From contig JAAWDP010000019.1 in assembly GCA_022793815.1 (NCBI GenBank), forward strand, positions 62,001-126,000: DNA of 64,000 nucleotides, in the 5' to 3' direction. The notes beneath the pieces were generated by a model. It did no database searches and had not been told where the DNA came from. It saw only the letters and a list, made by a program, of their open reading frames with translations. The DNA comes from Clostridia bacterium (GTDB lineage: Bacteria; Bacillota; Clostridia; Christensenellales; Pumilibacteraceae). Positions 52,421 to 62,129 of this stretch are shown here, in pieces (within the stretch, counting starts at the first letter, position 1; every line of letters begins with the position of its first letter). Position numbers and translations under genes: made by a program.

Positions 52421-53587
52421 TCAACGGACTTCTATTCCGTCGGATATTCGTGTTTCGTAAAACGTAGGTCGGTACCCCACTGCGGCTTCGTATTTTTCGC
52501 ATACGTAATTTTCGAAAGCAGCCGTCTTGTCTTTTTCGACAAGAGAAACCGCAGAACCGCCGAATCCGCCGCCCGTCATGCGCGAACCCAGACAGCCCTC
52601 GAACGAACGCGCGGCGTCGGTAAGCGCGTCGAGCTCTCTGCCCGTAACCTCGTAGAGGTCGCGAAGAGAATAGTGCGACTCGTTCATCAGTCTGCCGAGT
52701 TTTGCTATATCTCCTGCTTTCATTGCCTTTACGGCGGCTTTTACGCGCGCGCATTCCTCTACTACGTGACGCGCTCTGTCGAGCACTTTGCCGTCGAGCA
52801 GATGTTTTACCGTTTCGAAACGCTCTGTCGTGACATCGGCAAGACAGGCGATTTCGGGCAGGGCTTTTTTCAAAACCGCAAACGCGCTTTCACACTCGGC
52901 GCGGCGTTCGTTGTACTTGCTTTGAACCAGCGAATGCGGTTTATTGCTGTTGGCTATTACAAGCACGCAGTCTTTCAGGTCCACGGGAACGTACTCGTAC
53001 TTTAACGTGTCGCAGTTCAAAAGCACCGCATGGTCTTTTTTGCCCATTGCCGACGCAAACTGGTCGAGTATGCCGCAAGCCACCCCGCAATACTCGTTTT
53101 CGGCACGGCGCGACATTACGGCAAGCTCTTCTTTTTTTGCGGTTTTGCCGCCGTTTTCAGCCGAGAACGTAGCAAGCGTAAGCGCGGTTGCAACCTCTAT
53201 CGCCGCGCTTGACGACAGTCCCGAGCCGAACGGAACGGTGCAGTCGTAAAGCAAGTCGCAGCCGCAAATCTTATAGCCCTCTTGCTGCAATATGTACGCT
53301 ACGCCGGCTTGATAGTTGCCCCATTTCAGCGCTCTGTAACTGTCGAGTTTGCCGATTTCGAGTTCGGCGGTTAGGTCCGTTGTAGTGGCGGCAAGGCGGA
53401 TTCTGCCGTCCGAGCGCAGACGCGCCGCCACGGTGCATTTAAGGTCGAGCGCCGCCGGAAGCACCGTTCCTCCGCAATAATCGACGTGCTCGCCTATCAG
53501 ATTGACTCTGCCGGCAGCGGAAAACAGTCTTACCTGTCCTTCCCCGTATAAATCGCAGAATTTCCGTTTGAGTTCGCTTTCCATCAT
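52421..53587 (-). CDS. galK: Galactokinase
   Basis: 388 residues, GHMP kinase. Signature GRVNLIGEHVDYCGG (26-40), ATP loop PFGSGLSSSAAIEVATAL, and C-terminal GSRMTGGGFGGSAVSLV. Converts galactose to galactose-1-phosphate in the Leloir pathway. galT and galE are not in the window. One base behind the pflA stop, hence probably in the same transcript; the GH2 protein upstream is beta-galactosidase-like. Confidence 0.96.
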   Translation of the reverse strand: MMESELKRKFCDLYGEGQVRLFSAAGRVNLIGEHVDYCGGTVLPAALDLKCTVAARLRSDGRIRLAATTTDLTAELEIGKLDSYRALKWGNYQAGVAYILQQEGYKICGCDLLYDCTVPFGSGLSSSAAIEVATALTLATFSAENGGKTAKKEELAVMSRRAENEYCGVACGILDQFASAMGKKDHAVLLNCDTLKYEYVPVDLKDCVLVIANSNKPHSLVQSKYNERRAECESAFAVLKKALPEIACLADVTTERFETVKHLLDGKVLDRARHVVEECARVKAAVKAMKAGDIAKLGRLMNESHYSLRDLYEVTGRELDALTDAARSFEGCLGSRMTGGGFGGSAVSLVEKDKTAAFENYVCEKYEAAVGYRPTFYETRISDGIEVR

Positions 53588-53588
53588 T

Positions 53589-54296
53589 TCATTCTCCTTT
53601 CGAATACTTCGAAAATATTTCGTTGCATTTTTTCATGAGCGCGTCGTCTGCGGCGGGCACGCCTTTCAGAGGATAGTCGAGACCGAGTTTTTCCCACTTG
53701 GCAATGCCCATGGTATGGTAGGGCAGCAACTCGACTTTTTCCGCGCCGACCGACAGCTGCGCGAGATTTTTCAGGTTTTCTTCGCCGTCGGTTATGCCGG
53801 GGACTATTACCTGCCGCACCCAAAACGGTATGCGGTTTTTTTTGAGATATGCCAGCGTCTTAAACGTATTGTCCGCGCCGTGCATACAAAGATTTTCGAA
53901 CGCCGCCGCGTCGGTATGTTTGATATCGAGTATCACCAGAGAACAGGCTTTGAGTATTTCCTCGTCGTACACGCTGCCCGAAGTATCGAGCGCGGTATGA
54001 ATGCGGCGGCGTTTCAGACTTTTCAGAATTTCGAGCGCAAACCTACGCTGCATGGCAGGCTCGCCGCCCGAGAGAGTAACCCCGTTTGTAAACGCGCGGT
54101 CTTTCAAACAGCGGTCTACGACTTCTTTTGCGCTCATTCTTGCGCCGCCGCCGACAGCCGCGTCGGGGTTGTGGCAGTATTTGCAGCGCATGGGACAGCC
54201 CGACAGAAACACCACCGTTCTCAGTCCCGGTCCGTCGTGCGCCCCTACGGGCTCTATCGAATGTACGCAGCCGTAAATATCGTTTTCTTTGTTCAT
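53589..54296 (-). CDS. pflA: Pyruvate formate-lyase activating enzyme
   Basis: 235 residues. Radical SAM cluster CPMRCKYCHNPD (CxxxCxxC), GGEPAMQ SAM-binding segment and DIKHTD. It installs the glycyl radical on PflB. It follows pflB after a 289-base gap that holds repeats. The N-terminal sequence YGCVHSIEPVGAHDGPGLRTVVFLSG contains the usual DGPGLR motif. Confidence 0.96.
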   Translation of the reverse strand: MNKENDIYGCVHSIEPVGAHDGPGLRTVVFLSGCPMRCKYCHNPDAAVGGGARMSAKEVVDRCLKDRAFTNGVTLSGGEPAMQRRFALEILKSLKRRRIHTALDTSGSVYDEEILKACSLVILDIKHTDAAAFENLCMHGADNTFKTLAYLKKNRIPFWVRQVIVPGITDGEENLKNLAQLSVGAEKVELLPYHTMGIAKWEKLGLDYPLKGVPAADDALMKKCNEIFSKYSKGE

Positions 54297-54320
54297 AGCG
54301 GTTTGATAAAGTTTTTTTAA

Positions 54321-54349
54321 GGCTCAGACCCCTCGACTGCGCTCGGGGA
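54321..54349. repeat. Dispersed short palindromic repeat, copy 4
   Basis: CAGACCCCTCGACTGCGCTC followed by GGGG; nearly identical to copy 1 at 7576. Both are followed by the same 16 bases TACGGCGACCGACGGC (7639-7654 and 54354-54369). Confidence 0.85.
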
Positions 54350-54365
54350 GTTGTACGGCGACCGA

Positions 54366-54457
54366 CGGCGGATAAACGAGCAGAATTTTCTGAGGATGAG
54401 ATTCCTCGACTGCGCTCGGAATGACAGAAAAGTAAATGCGAAGCCTATACGCCGTAG
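54366..54457. repeat. Mosaic repeat: outer arms of the long-hairpin element around a short palindromic repeat
   Basis: The arms (CGGCGGATAAACGAGCAGA on the left, AAATGCGAAGCCTATACGCCG on the right, with CGGCG/CGCCG pairing) resemble the ends of E1-E3, but the centre is copy 5 of the short repeat (54394-54426, GATTCCTCGACTGCGCTCGG). Confidence 0.65.
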
Positions 54458-54465
54458 GAAAAGAA

Positions 54466-54585
54466 GGCAGAGAAGCAAGCAGTGCAAGGCAAGAGGGCTT
54501 TCCCGACGGGGAGCGTACTTTTCTGTACGTGACCCGAGGGAAAGTTCCTCTTAACGCCGCAATGCGACGCTTATATGCCTTCGAC
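54466..54585. repeat. Long-hairpin repeat element, copy E3
   Basis: About 120 bases, nearly identical to E2 at 7781-7901. Flush with the pflB stop codon (TTA at 54586-54588 on the plus strand). With copies 4 and 5 and the mosaic it fills the pflB-pflA gap, where I see no gene. Confidence 0.9.
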
Positions 54586-56811
54586 TTAGGTGGTTTCGAA
54601 GAATGTGCGCTTCAATACCTCTTCCCTGTGCTTTCTGCTGAGCACGCCGAAACGGACGGCATAGCCCGAAACGCGAATGGTGAGGTTGGGATATTTTTCG
54701 GGATGTTCGTGCGCGTCGTAAAGCATGCTTTTGTCGTAGACGTTGACGTTGAGGTGATGTCCGCCCTTTTTGAAATAGCCGTCTATAAGGCTGACGAGGT
54801 TTTCTTTCTGTGTGTCCAAATCCTTGCCGAGCATACCGGGCACCATGCCGAACGTATTGGAAATACCGTCGCGGCAAGCGGCATAGGAGAGTTTGGACAC
54901 CGACGAAAGCGAGGCTATCGCGCCGCTGTGTTCGCGGTTGTGGAGCGGATTCGCGCCCGGCGCAAACGGTTCGCCCGCTTTCCTGCCGCACGGCGTCGCG
55001 CCCGTCTTTTTGCCGTAAACGACGTTGGACGTTATGGTGAGCAGCGACAGCGTGTGTTTTGCGCCGCGGTAGGTCTTGGTCTTTTTGAGCATTTTGGAAA
55101 ACTCTTTGACAACGAATGCGGCTATCGAATCCACACGGTCGTCGTCGTTGCCGTACTTGGGATAGTCGCCCTCGGTCTTATAATCGACTATAAGACCCGT
55201 TTCGTCCGTAACGGGCGTGACGGACGCGTATTTTATCGCGGAAAGCGAATCCGCAACCACGCTTATACCCGCCGCACCGAAAGCCATAAGACGTTCGACA
55301 TGCGTATCGTGCAATGCCATTTCGAGTTTCTCGTAGGCGTATTTGTCGTGCATGTAATGAATTATATTCATCGTGTTGACATAGGTGTGCGACAGCCATT
55401 TCAGGTATTCGAGATAGCGCGCGAGCACTTTGTCGTAGTCGAGTCTGCCCTCGTTCATCGGCAGGCTTTTCGGTCCTATCTGCACGCCGCTCACTTCGTC
55501 CCTGCCGCCGTTTATCGAAAGCAGCAGAAGTTTGGCGAGGTTGCACCGAGCGCCGAAAAACTGCATTTGCTTGCCTATTTTCATGGCGGACACACAGCAT
55601 GCGATACCGTAATCGTCGCCGTAAACGGGGCGCATTATGTCGTCGTTTTCATACTGTATGGACGAGGTTTGCGCGGACACTTTCGCGCAGTATTTTTTCC
55701 ACGGCGCAGGCAGATTTTTGGACCACAGCACCGTGAGATTGGGTTCGGGCGACGAACCGAGCGTATACAGCGTATGCAGAAAACGGAACGAGTTTTTCGT
55801 CACCAGCGGACGCTTGTCCTTGCCTATACCGCCGACGGACTCGGTAACCCAGGTAGGGTCGCCTGCGAAAAGTTCGTTGTATTCGGGCGTGCGCAGCTGC
55901 TTTCCGAGGCGCAGTTTCATGACAAGCTGGTCAATCAATTCCTGTGCGCCGCGCTCCGTCAAAACGCCTTCTTCGATGTCGCGTTCGATATAGATATCGA
56001 GGAACGTGCTTATTCTGCCTATGCTCATTGCCGCACCGTTCTGTTCTTTGATTGCGCCGAGATAGCCGTAGTACGTCCACTGCACCGCCTCGCGCGCATT
56101 TGCCGCGGGCTTTGTGATGTCGTCGCCGTATTCCGCCGCCATTTTGGCAAGCTTGCCCAAAAAATCCATTTGTCGGAACACGTCTTCGCGCAGTCTTATC
56201 ACTTCGTCGCTCATGTCGAGCGCGCCGAGAGCGTCAAAGTCTTCCTTTTTCTTTTGGGTCAAAAAATCCGTTCCGTACAGCGCGACACGGCGGTAATCGC
56301 CGATTATACGTCCTCTGCCGTATGCGTCGGGCAGTCCCGTGAGTATTCCGTATTTGCGCAGCATGCGCATTTCGTCATTGTACACTCTGAACACGCCGTC
56401 GTTATGAGTAGTCTTGTATTCGAAATTGGCTTTGATTCTTTCGCCGAGTTCGTAGCCGTAAGCCTCGCATGCCTGTTTCGCCATGCGCATGCCGCCGAAC
56501 GGATTTACAGTACGTTTGAGCGGCGCGTCGGTCTGCAAACCGAAAATGATTTCCCTGTCCTTATCTATATAGCCGGGAGCGTAGGACAAAAGCGACGAAA
56601 CGTGCTCGGTATCCACGTCGAGCACCCCGCCCTTTTCGCGTTCGAGTTTGAAAAGCTCTTCGATTTTGCCGTTTAAATATTTCGTGTTCTCGGAAGCCTC
56701 CGACAGAAAGCTCTCGTCGCCCGTATACGGCGTATAGTTAAGTTGAATAAAATCTCGGACGTCTATTTCTTTCGTCCAGTTGCCTTCCTTAAAGTTCTTC
56801 CACTCGTTCAT
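54586..56811 (-). CDS. pflB: Formate C-acetyltransferase (pyruvate formate-lyase)
   Basis: 741 residues from the ATG at 56809-56811 (GGAGGTTATTC upstream). Active-site Cys405-Cys406 in [12 protein letters not shown] and the glycyl-radical Gly716 in RVSGYAVRF are present. It cleaves pyruvate with CoA to acetyl-CoA and formate under anaerobiosis; activated by PflA encoded downstream. It overlaps the GH2 gene by 23 bases. Confidence 0.97.
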   Translation of the reverse strand: MNEWKNFKEGNWTKEIDVRDFIQLNYTPYTGDESFLSEASENTKYLNGKIEELFKLEREKGGVLDVDTEHVSSLLSYAPGYIDKDREIIFGLQTDAPLKRTVNPFGGMRMAKQACEAYGYELGERIKANFEYKTTHNDGVFRVYNDEMRMLRKYGILTGLPDAYGRGRIIGDYRRVALYGTDFLTQKKKEDFDALGALDMSDEVIRLREDVFRQMDFLGKLAKMAAEYGDDITKPAANAREAVQWTYYGYLGAIKEQNGAAMSIGRISTFLDIYIERDIEEGVLTERGAQELIDQLVMKLRLGKQLRTPEYNELFAGDPTWVTESVGGIGKDKRPLVTKNSFRFLHTLYTLGSSPEPNLTVLWSKNLPAPWKKYCAKVSAQTSSIQYENDDIMRPVYGDDYGIACCVSAMKIGKQMQFFGARCNLAKLLLLSINGGRDEVSGVQIGPKSLPMNEGRLDYDKVLARYLEYLKWLSHTYVNTMNIIHYMHDKYAYEKLEMALHDTHVERLMAFGAAGISVVADSLSAIKYASVTPVTDETGLIVDYKTEGDYPKYGNDDDRVDSIAAFVVKEFSKMLKKTKTYRGAKHTLSLLTITSNVVYGKKTGATPCGRKAGEPFAPGANPLHNREHSGAIASLSSVSKLSYAACRDGISNTFGMVPGMLGKDLDTQKENLVSLIDGYFKKGGHHLNVNVYDKSMLYDAHEHPEKYPNLTIRVSGYAVRFGVLSRKHREEVLKRTFFETT

Positions 56812-59152
56812 GAATAACCTCCAAATCAATAGACACTTCTTTATAGCGCGAGGACACCGTTACGCGGGCATGTCCGTCGTAGGGCGTGGTTGCGAGAAAG
56901 AATCCCACGGCGCCGCCGCGCAGCGACAGCATGTTTTCTCCGATTAGACGCAGTTCCCCTTCCACGCTTATATTTACCGGCGAGAAATCGTAATCGAGAA
57001 TGTTCCCCGCTCCGTCGGTGCTCTGTACGGTGACAAGCACGGTTTCGTAACTCGCCGACGGGCGTATCACGGTTTCGCTTGCCGACAGTTTCAGACCGTA
57101 GCACTCGTCGGATGTGATACGGCGCTCGACGGCGACTGCGCCGTCGATTATGCCCTCGGCGGAAAATACCGCGGGCGCGTAAGCGTATTTGTGCACAAGT
57201 TTGCGGAACTGCGCCGTTTTGAGCCTGAGCACTTTTCTCAAAATGAATGCCGCGATTTTTTCGAAAAGGGTCAAATTGAACAACCCTTCTCTCTTTTTCA
57301 CCTTACCGACTATATATTTGAATATCTTTGCCGTGCGCGCTCCCATTTTCTCCTCGTCCGCAGCCAAAAAGCCGATAAAATCGGTTATTTCCACGGGCGG
57401 ATGCGGAAGATGTTTGTATTTGTTCTTCGACGGGAAATACTCGCCGACAAGCTTGCCGTCGCGGTAAAGTTTCACGCTGTCGCAGTTTGTGAATATTCTA
57501 AGCGTTCCGTCGAATTCGTCGGGCGCGAGCGAAGACGAAGGCTGCAAGAAGGGCTTGTCCTTGCCTTTGAGGCTCATGTATGCGTAAGCCGCGGTCTTGG
57601 GCACACGGTATGCGTCGGTAACGCCGTAATACATCACGCCGTCGCCGCTTCCGTCAATGCTGCCGAAATCCGCAAAGCTCATGCCTGCCGCGCCGCTCAC
57701 GTTCTTGTTCGCAAACGCCTCGTCGATAACGCGGAGATGACGCAGAGCCTGTTCCGTTCTGCGCGCCTCGCCGTCGCAACGCTTTGTCGGAAACAGTCTG
57801 CCCGTGTGTTCGGAAACGAAATACGGAACGAAGAGCCGACATGTTTTTTTAAGGCGGGACAGTCCGCCGCTTTTTTTGTAATCGTTATAGGCGAACACGT
57901 CCTCGTAAAGGCGGCTGCCCATGAAGTTGCGCGAACCCATCGTGGCGCGCGTCGGGTCGTTTTCGTGCGCAGCTTTGCACGTCTTGAAATAGAGTTCGTC
58001 GCAGTCGGGCGAGTTGTTTACTCTTACGCCCCAGGCGATGACGGACGGACTGTTGCGGTAGCTTTTTACCGTATCTTCCACGGTCTTGACAAGCGCGGTT
58101 TTCCACGCAGAGCCGCCGATGTAGCCGTTGCCCGATATGCCGCTGACGACAAGCAGACCTATGCTGTCGCATTCATCGATAAAACTCTTATCCGCAAGTC
58201 CGAGCGTGCGCACGACGTTGCAGCCGAGTTCCTTTATTTTCCGCGCGTCGAAGCGTTGCAGCGATTCGGTCGCCGCTCTGCCCACCACGGGGAAACAGTC
58301 CTGACGGTTGAGCCCTATGAGTTTCAGACGGGTCCCGTTCAAGTAGAATCCGTCGCGTTTGAATTCCGCTTTTCTGAAACCGAAACGGGTGCGCGAAACG
58401 TCGAGTATTTCGTCGCCGTATTTTAAGGTTACGACTGCGTCGTAAAGCACGGGATTTTCCGTACTCCAAAGCGAAACGCCGCTTAAAACACCTTTAAGCG
58501 TGACCTCACGGCTCAAAACGGTTTTACTCGGCAAACGCCCCGCTATCGCTCCGTCGGCGTCGAAGATGTCGCACCAAAGCGTTGCTTCGGGATAGAAATC
58601 GCCGAGCGTGACGTCGATTTCGGTTTCCACTCCGCCCTCTTCGAACTTGGTGGTTTTGACGAAAGTGTCGGCGATTTCCGCGCCGTCGACCACCGAAAGC
58701 CACACGCGGCGGTGAATGCCGCCGTAAGCGGGAACGGGTCCGAGTCCTATCGAAAGCGGCACGTCGCGTTTTATCACGCTGTCCACTTTTACTACGACGC
58801 AGTTTTGAAAACCCGCTTTGAGCGGAGCGGTAACGTCCACGGTAAACGGCGAATCGCCCTTATGCGACGTTACGAAAACTCCGTTTATATATATCTCGGC
58901 ATACGAGCTTATTCCGTCGAATTTCAGTTCGAGCCGACTTCCGCTGTACTTCTCGTCGAGCGCGATTATTCGCATATAAGTGTAGACCGCTCCGCGCGGT
59001 TCGCGGCGCGAATAACTTACGGGCGACGGCGCGGCATTATGCGGAATGGATACGGGATAAAAGTTTTCGAATTCGTAGCGCGCGTCGAGCATGCTCCTCG
59101 AAAAACCATCGCAAAACAGCCAGCCGTCGTTTAACGGTATAAGTCTTTTCAT
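56789..59152 (-). CDS. Glycoside hydrolase family 2-like protein lacking the acid/base glutamate
   Basis: 787 residues, no signal peptide. N-terminal jelly roll ([12 protein letters not shown] to [12 protein letters not shown]), immunoglobulin-like domain, TIM barrel from about 270 ([13 protein letters not shown]), then C-terminal domains. The nucleophile Glu448 is kept ([16 protein letters not shown]), but the acid/base loop normally WGVRxNES reads WGVRVNNS (374-381), with Asn380 for Glu. It resembles beta-galactosidase-type GH2 enzymes. The substitution predicts strongly reduced hydrolysis or a binding role. It overlaps the P-type ATPase gene by 4 bases and pflB by 23. Confidence 0.9.
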   Translation of the reverse strand: MKRLIPLNDGWLFCDGFSRSMLDARYEFENFYPVSIPHNAAPSPVSYSRREPRGAVYTYMRIIALDEKYSGSRLELKFDGISSYAEIYINGVFVTSHKGDSPFTVDVTAPLKAGFQNCVVVKVDSVIKRDVPLSIGLGPVPAYGGIHRRVWLSVVDGAEIADTFVKTTKFEEGGVETEIDVTLGDFYPEATLWCDIFDADGAIAGRLPSKTVLSREVTLKGVLSGVSLWSTENPVLYDAVVTLKYGDEILDVSRTRFGFRKAEFKRDGFYLNGTRLKLIGLNRQDCFPVVGRAATESLQRFDARKIKELGCNVVRTLGLADKSFIDECDSIGLLVVSGISGNGYIGGSAWKTALVKTVEDTVKSYRNSPSVIAWGVRVNNSPDCDELYFKTCKAAHENDPTRATMGSRNFMGSRLYEDVFAYNDYKKSGGLSRLKKTCRLFVPYFVSEHTGRLFPTKRCDGEARRTEQALRHLRVIDEAFANKNVSGAAGMSFADFGSIDGSGDGVMYYGVTDAYRVPKTAAYAYMSLKGKDKPFLQPSSSLAPDEFDGTLRIFTNCDSVKLYRDGKLVGEYFPSKNKYKHLPHPPVEITDFIGFLAADEEKMGARTAKIFKYIVGKVKKREGLFNLTLFEKIAAFILRKVLRLKTAQFRKLVHKYAYAPAVFSAEGIIDGAVAVERRITSDECYGLKLSASETVIRPSASYETVLVTVQSTDGAGNILDYDFSPVNISVEGELRLIGENMLSLRGGAVGFFLATTPYDGHARVTVSSRYKEVSIDLEVIHERVEEL

Positions 59153-61938
59153 ACGTTCACCCCGCTCTTTGCCGCCTGCTCCTTAGCCGCGGCGCGCTGT
59201 GCTTTGTGTTTTTCGGCGTCTTCCTGCGTGAGCGCAAACACGCCCGCGCGGCTGAGTATATTCATGAATATCGTTATTATGAAATAGGACACAAGTACCG
59301 CCGTAAGCACAAACAGCAGACACGTGAGCGGAATGTTGACAAGCCCGAACATGGACGGCAGTACGAATATCGCCGTGATTATCAGCGCGGCGCTGCCTAT
59401 CGAAACGACGATACGGTATGCGTCGAACGGTTCGCACAGTTTGTTAAGCATCATCCAGCCGGTAAACGTGACGCCGAGCACCATCATGGTTACGACGTGC
59501 GACTGAGTTATTTCTATTATGACGGCAACTCCCTCTTCGCCCGTTGTCGCAACCTGCGGAACGAATTTTTGAAACAGCACCATGCTCATGACGGTAACGA
59601 CGAGCGCAATACCGCCGGGGACGCAGCGCGCAAGCACGTTGGCGATAAATCTGCCGTGTATACGGTTTTTATTTGTCTGCATGGCGAGGAAGAACGAAGG
59701 TATGCCTATGACGAATACTTCGAGCAGCATAAGGTTCTTCGGCTGGAACGGATATTCCATACCCGATGTGAACGACAGCACAAGATAGATTATCGCGAGC
59801 ATTATGGACATAAACGTCTTCATCAAAAACAGCGAACTGGATTTTTGTATGTTGTTTATGACGCGCCTGCCCTCCTGCACCACGCTGGGCATGGACGTGA
59901 AATTGTTGTCGAGAAGCACAAGGTGGCTTACCTTTCTTGCGGCTTCCGCGCCCGACGCCATGGCAACCGAACAGTCGGATTCGCGCATGGCGAGTATGTC
60001 GTTTACGCCGTCGCCCGTCATTGCCACGGTATGCCCCTGCGCTTTTATCGATTTTACGAGTATGCTCTTTTGCGAGGGCGTGACTCTGCCGAATACAGTA
60101 TACTTGTTTGCCGCCTCGACGACTTCCTGGTCGGAAAGTCCGTCGAGCGAAATGTAAAGTTCCGCGTTTTCCACGCCGACGCGCTTTGCTACTTCGGAAA
60201 CGGTTATGGGGTTGTCGCCGCTTATTACGCGCACCGCCACGTCGTTGTCTTTAAACCACTGAATGGTTTTGACCGCGTCCTCGCGTATGTGGTCTTCGAT
60301 GACTATAAGGCACACCGGGCGGCGGATTGCGGGCAGCTTTTCGCCCTGCATTTCCGCAGGCGAATGAGCAAGCACCAGCACGCGATAGCCGTTTGCCGCA
60401 TTCTCCGCTATCATCTTCTCTATTCTGACGCCCATGTCTTTGAGCACGAACTCGGGTGCGCCGAGCATGTATGTGCCCGCGCCCTCGAACGTGACCGCCG
60501 AAAGTTTTCTCTGCGACGAAAACGGCATTACTTTAAGAGGTTTGAGCGCCTGACTGTAACCGAACTTATTCGCAAGCGCCATTGCCGTTTGGTTGTTATC
60601 CTCGGTTGCGGTTAAAATCGAACCTATTATGTCGCCCGTGGAATAATCGCTGCCGCCGCCTTTGAGTTCTATTATATTGTTTACCTGCATGCTTCCGTCG
60701 GTTATCGTGCCCGTTTTATCGAGGCACAGTACGTCGACGCGCGCAAGCATTTCTATGCAGTACAGGTCCTGCACCAGCGTTTTGCGTTTGGCAAGCCTTA
60801 TGACGCTCATTGCAAGCGCGATTGACGTAAGCAGGAACATGCCTGCCGGAATCATGCCTATAACCATGCCCGCGATGTTGGGTATCGCCCCTGCCCAGTC
60901 GCCGCCGTTGTTCATAAGCGCTTTGACAAGCATTACCGTGGTTATCGGAACGATAAAGAACGACACCGCGTAAATTATGGCTTTTATGGAGCGAAAAAGC
61001 TCGCTCTTGGGTTTTTTATAGCGTTTGGCATAGGACGTAAGCGTCTGCACGTAACATGCGCCGCCCACCTTATCGACACGCGCGTAGCACGCGCCGCTGG
61101 ACACGAAACTGCCTGCGTAAAGCTCTCCGCCCACGGCTTTTTTCATGGGAACGGATTCGCCCGTCAGCATGGACTCGTTGACTTCGCACTCGCCCTTGAC
61201 GACTATCGCGTCCGCGCAGATTTGCTTGCCTGTTTCGAGATAGATTATATCGTCGAGCACGACTTCGTCGACGGGTATCGGCTGTTTTTCGCCGCCGCGC
61301 ACGACAATCGCGCTCGGCGCGTTCATTATACTGAGTTTGTCTACGGCGCGCTTGGAACGTATCTCCTGAAATATGCCTATGATTATATTAGCCGTTATTA
61401 TTATGAGGAAAAACAGATTGTCGAATCCCGCGCCTACCGCGATAAGCGCGCCCGCCACGGTAAACGTGAGCAGGTTGAAAAACGTAAATATATTCGAAAA
61501 GAATATACTGCGGTAAGTTTTGCCGCTACGCTTGGGCGGAATGTTGACAAAACCGTCTTCGCCGCGCTTTTGCAGCTGCTCGGCATTAAGACCGCTTTCG
61601 GGCGACGGATTGAACCGCTGCGCCGTGCTTATATCCGACGCGACTATTTTCTTGCGCTTCGTCTTTAACAGGGTACGGCTTTTTTTCGTGCGCTCTTTGG
61701 ACAGCATACTGCCGTCTATCGTGACGGATTTGGAAATCTGCGTCACGCTCTCTGCCGCTTTGTCTTCCGCATCGTCGTCGAACACACTGCTGTCTATTAC
61801 GGGCGGCGCGGATTCAATGACGGAAAGCGGGTCTACGACGGTGTTTTTGACGCCGCTGTCGTTAGTGTCTTTGGTCACTAATCTCGGCTTTCTGCGAGCG
61901 GGCGCAGCCGCCTTTTTGGTAGTATTCTTTTTTTCCAT
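59149..61938 (-). CDS. P-type cation-transporting ATPase, CtpE-like
   Basis: 929 residues from the ATG at 61936-61938 (GGAGCGAGT upstream). A hydrophilic Lys/Ser-rich N-terminal extension of about 105 residues precedes the core. Actuator TGES (259-262), M4 motif MIPAGM (362-367), phosphorylation site DKTGT with Asp407, GDNPITV, and MTGDGVNDILAM hinge; about ten membrane segments. Closest in wording to CtpE-type calcium ATPases. The M4 Glu of the PEGL ion-site motif is Ala here. First gene of the run through GH2 and pflB. Confidence 0.92.
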   Translation of the reverse strand: MEKKNTTKKAAAPARRKPRLVTKDTNDSGVKNTVVDPLSVIESAPPVIDSSVFDDDAEDKAAESVTQISKSVTIDGSMLSKERTKKSRTLLKTKRKKIVASDISTAQRFNPSPESGLNAEQLQKRGEDGFVNIPPKRSGKTYRSIFFSNIFTFFNLLTFTVAGALIAVGAGFDNLFFLIIITANIIIGIFQEIRSKRAVDKLSIMNAPSAIVVRGGEKQPIPVDEVVLDDIIYLETGKQICADAIVVKGECEVNESMLTGESVPMKKAVGGELYAGSFVSSGACYARVDKVGGACYVQTLTSYAKRYKKPKSELFRSIKAIIYAVSFFIVPITTVMLVKALMNNGGDWAGAIPNIAGMVIGMIPAGMFLLTSIALAMSVIRLAKRKTLVQDLYCIEMLARVDVLCLDKTGTITDGSMQVNNIIELKGGGSDYSTGDIIGSILTATEDNNQTAMALANKFGYSQALKPLKVMPFSSQRKLSAVTFEGAGTYMLGAPEFVLKDMGVRIEKMIAENAANGYRVLVLAHSPAEMQGEKLPAIRRPVCLIVIEDHIREDAVKTIQWFKDNDVAVRVISGDNPITVSEVAKRVGVENAELYISLDGLSDQEVVEAANKYTVFGRVTPSQKSILVKSIKAQGHTVAMTGDGVNDILAMRESDCSVAMASGAEAARKVSHLVLLDNNFTSMPSVVQEGRRVINNIQKSSSLFLMKTFMSIMLAIIYLVLSFTSGMEYPFQPKNLMLLEVFVIGIPSFFLAMQTNKNRIHGRFIANVLARCVPGGIALVVTVMSMVLFQKFVPQVATTGEEGVAVIIEITQSHVVTMMVLGVTFTGWMMLNKLCEPFDAYRIVVSIGSAALIITAIFVLPSMFGLVNIPLTCLLFVLTAVLVSYFIITIFMNILSRAGVFALTQEDAEKHKAQRAAAKEQAAKSGVNV

Positions 61939-61992
61939 ACTCGCTCCGTTTGCGTTACTTGCGTCGGTCGAAAAAGAACCTCCGCCGCATAG

Positions 61993-62021
61993 AGTATACC
62001 ACATAAAAAAAACTATGTCAA
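61993..62021 (-). promoter_or_regulatory. Promoter of the P-type ATPase-GH2-pflB run
   Basis: Minus strand TTGACA (62016-62021), 17 bases, TATACT (61993-61998). Confidence 0.86.
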
Positions 62022-62042
62022 TTTAATGGGCGCAGAGAAAAG

Positions 62043-62087
62043 AAAAGTCGCCTTCGCGACGGAAATATCCGTGCGAAAGCGACTTTT
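62043..62087 (-). terminator. Terminator downstream of the lipoprotein gene
   Basis: A long stem pairing AAAAGTCGCCTTCGC (62043-62057) with GCGAAAGCGACTTTT (62073-62087), extended internally by GGAAATATCC; T-rich on the minus-strand exit. Confidence 0.83.
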
Positions 62088-62129
62088 TCGATAACCTGCC
62101 TGTTTAGGAGGTTCGGGGAGGGGCTTTGA

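Noticed and set aside
54351-54554. A plus-strand frame containing FLDCARND
   Set aside because: Entirely inside the repeat block; no ribosome site and no conserved coding pattern.
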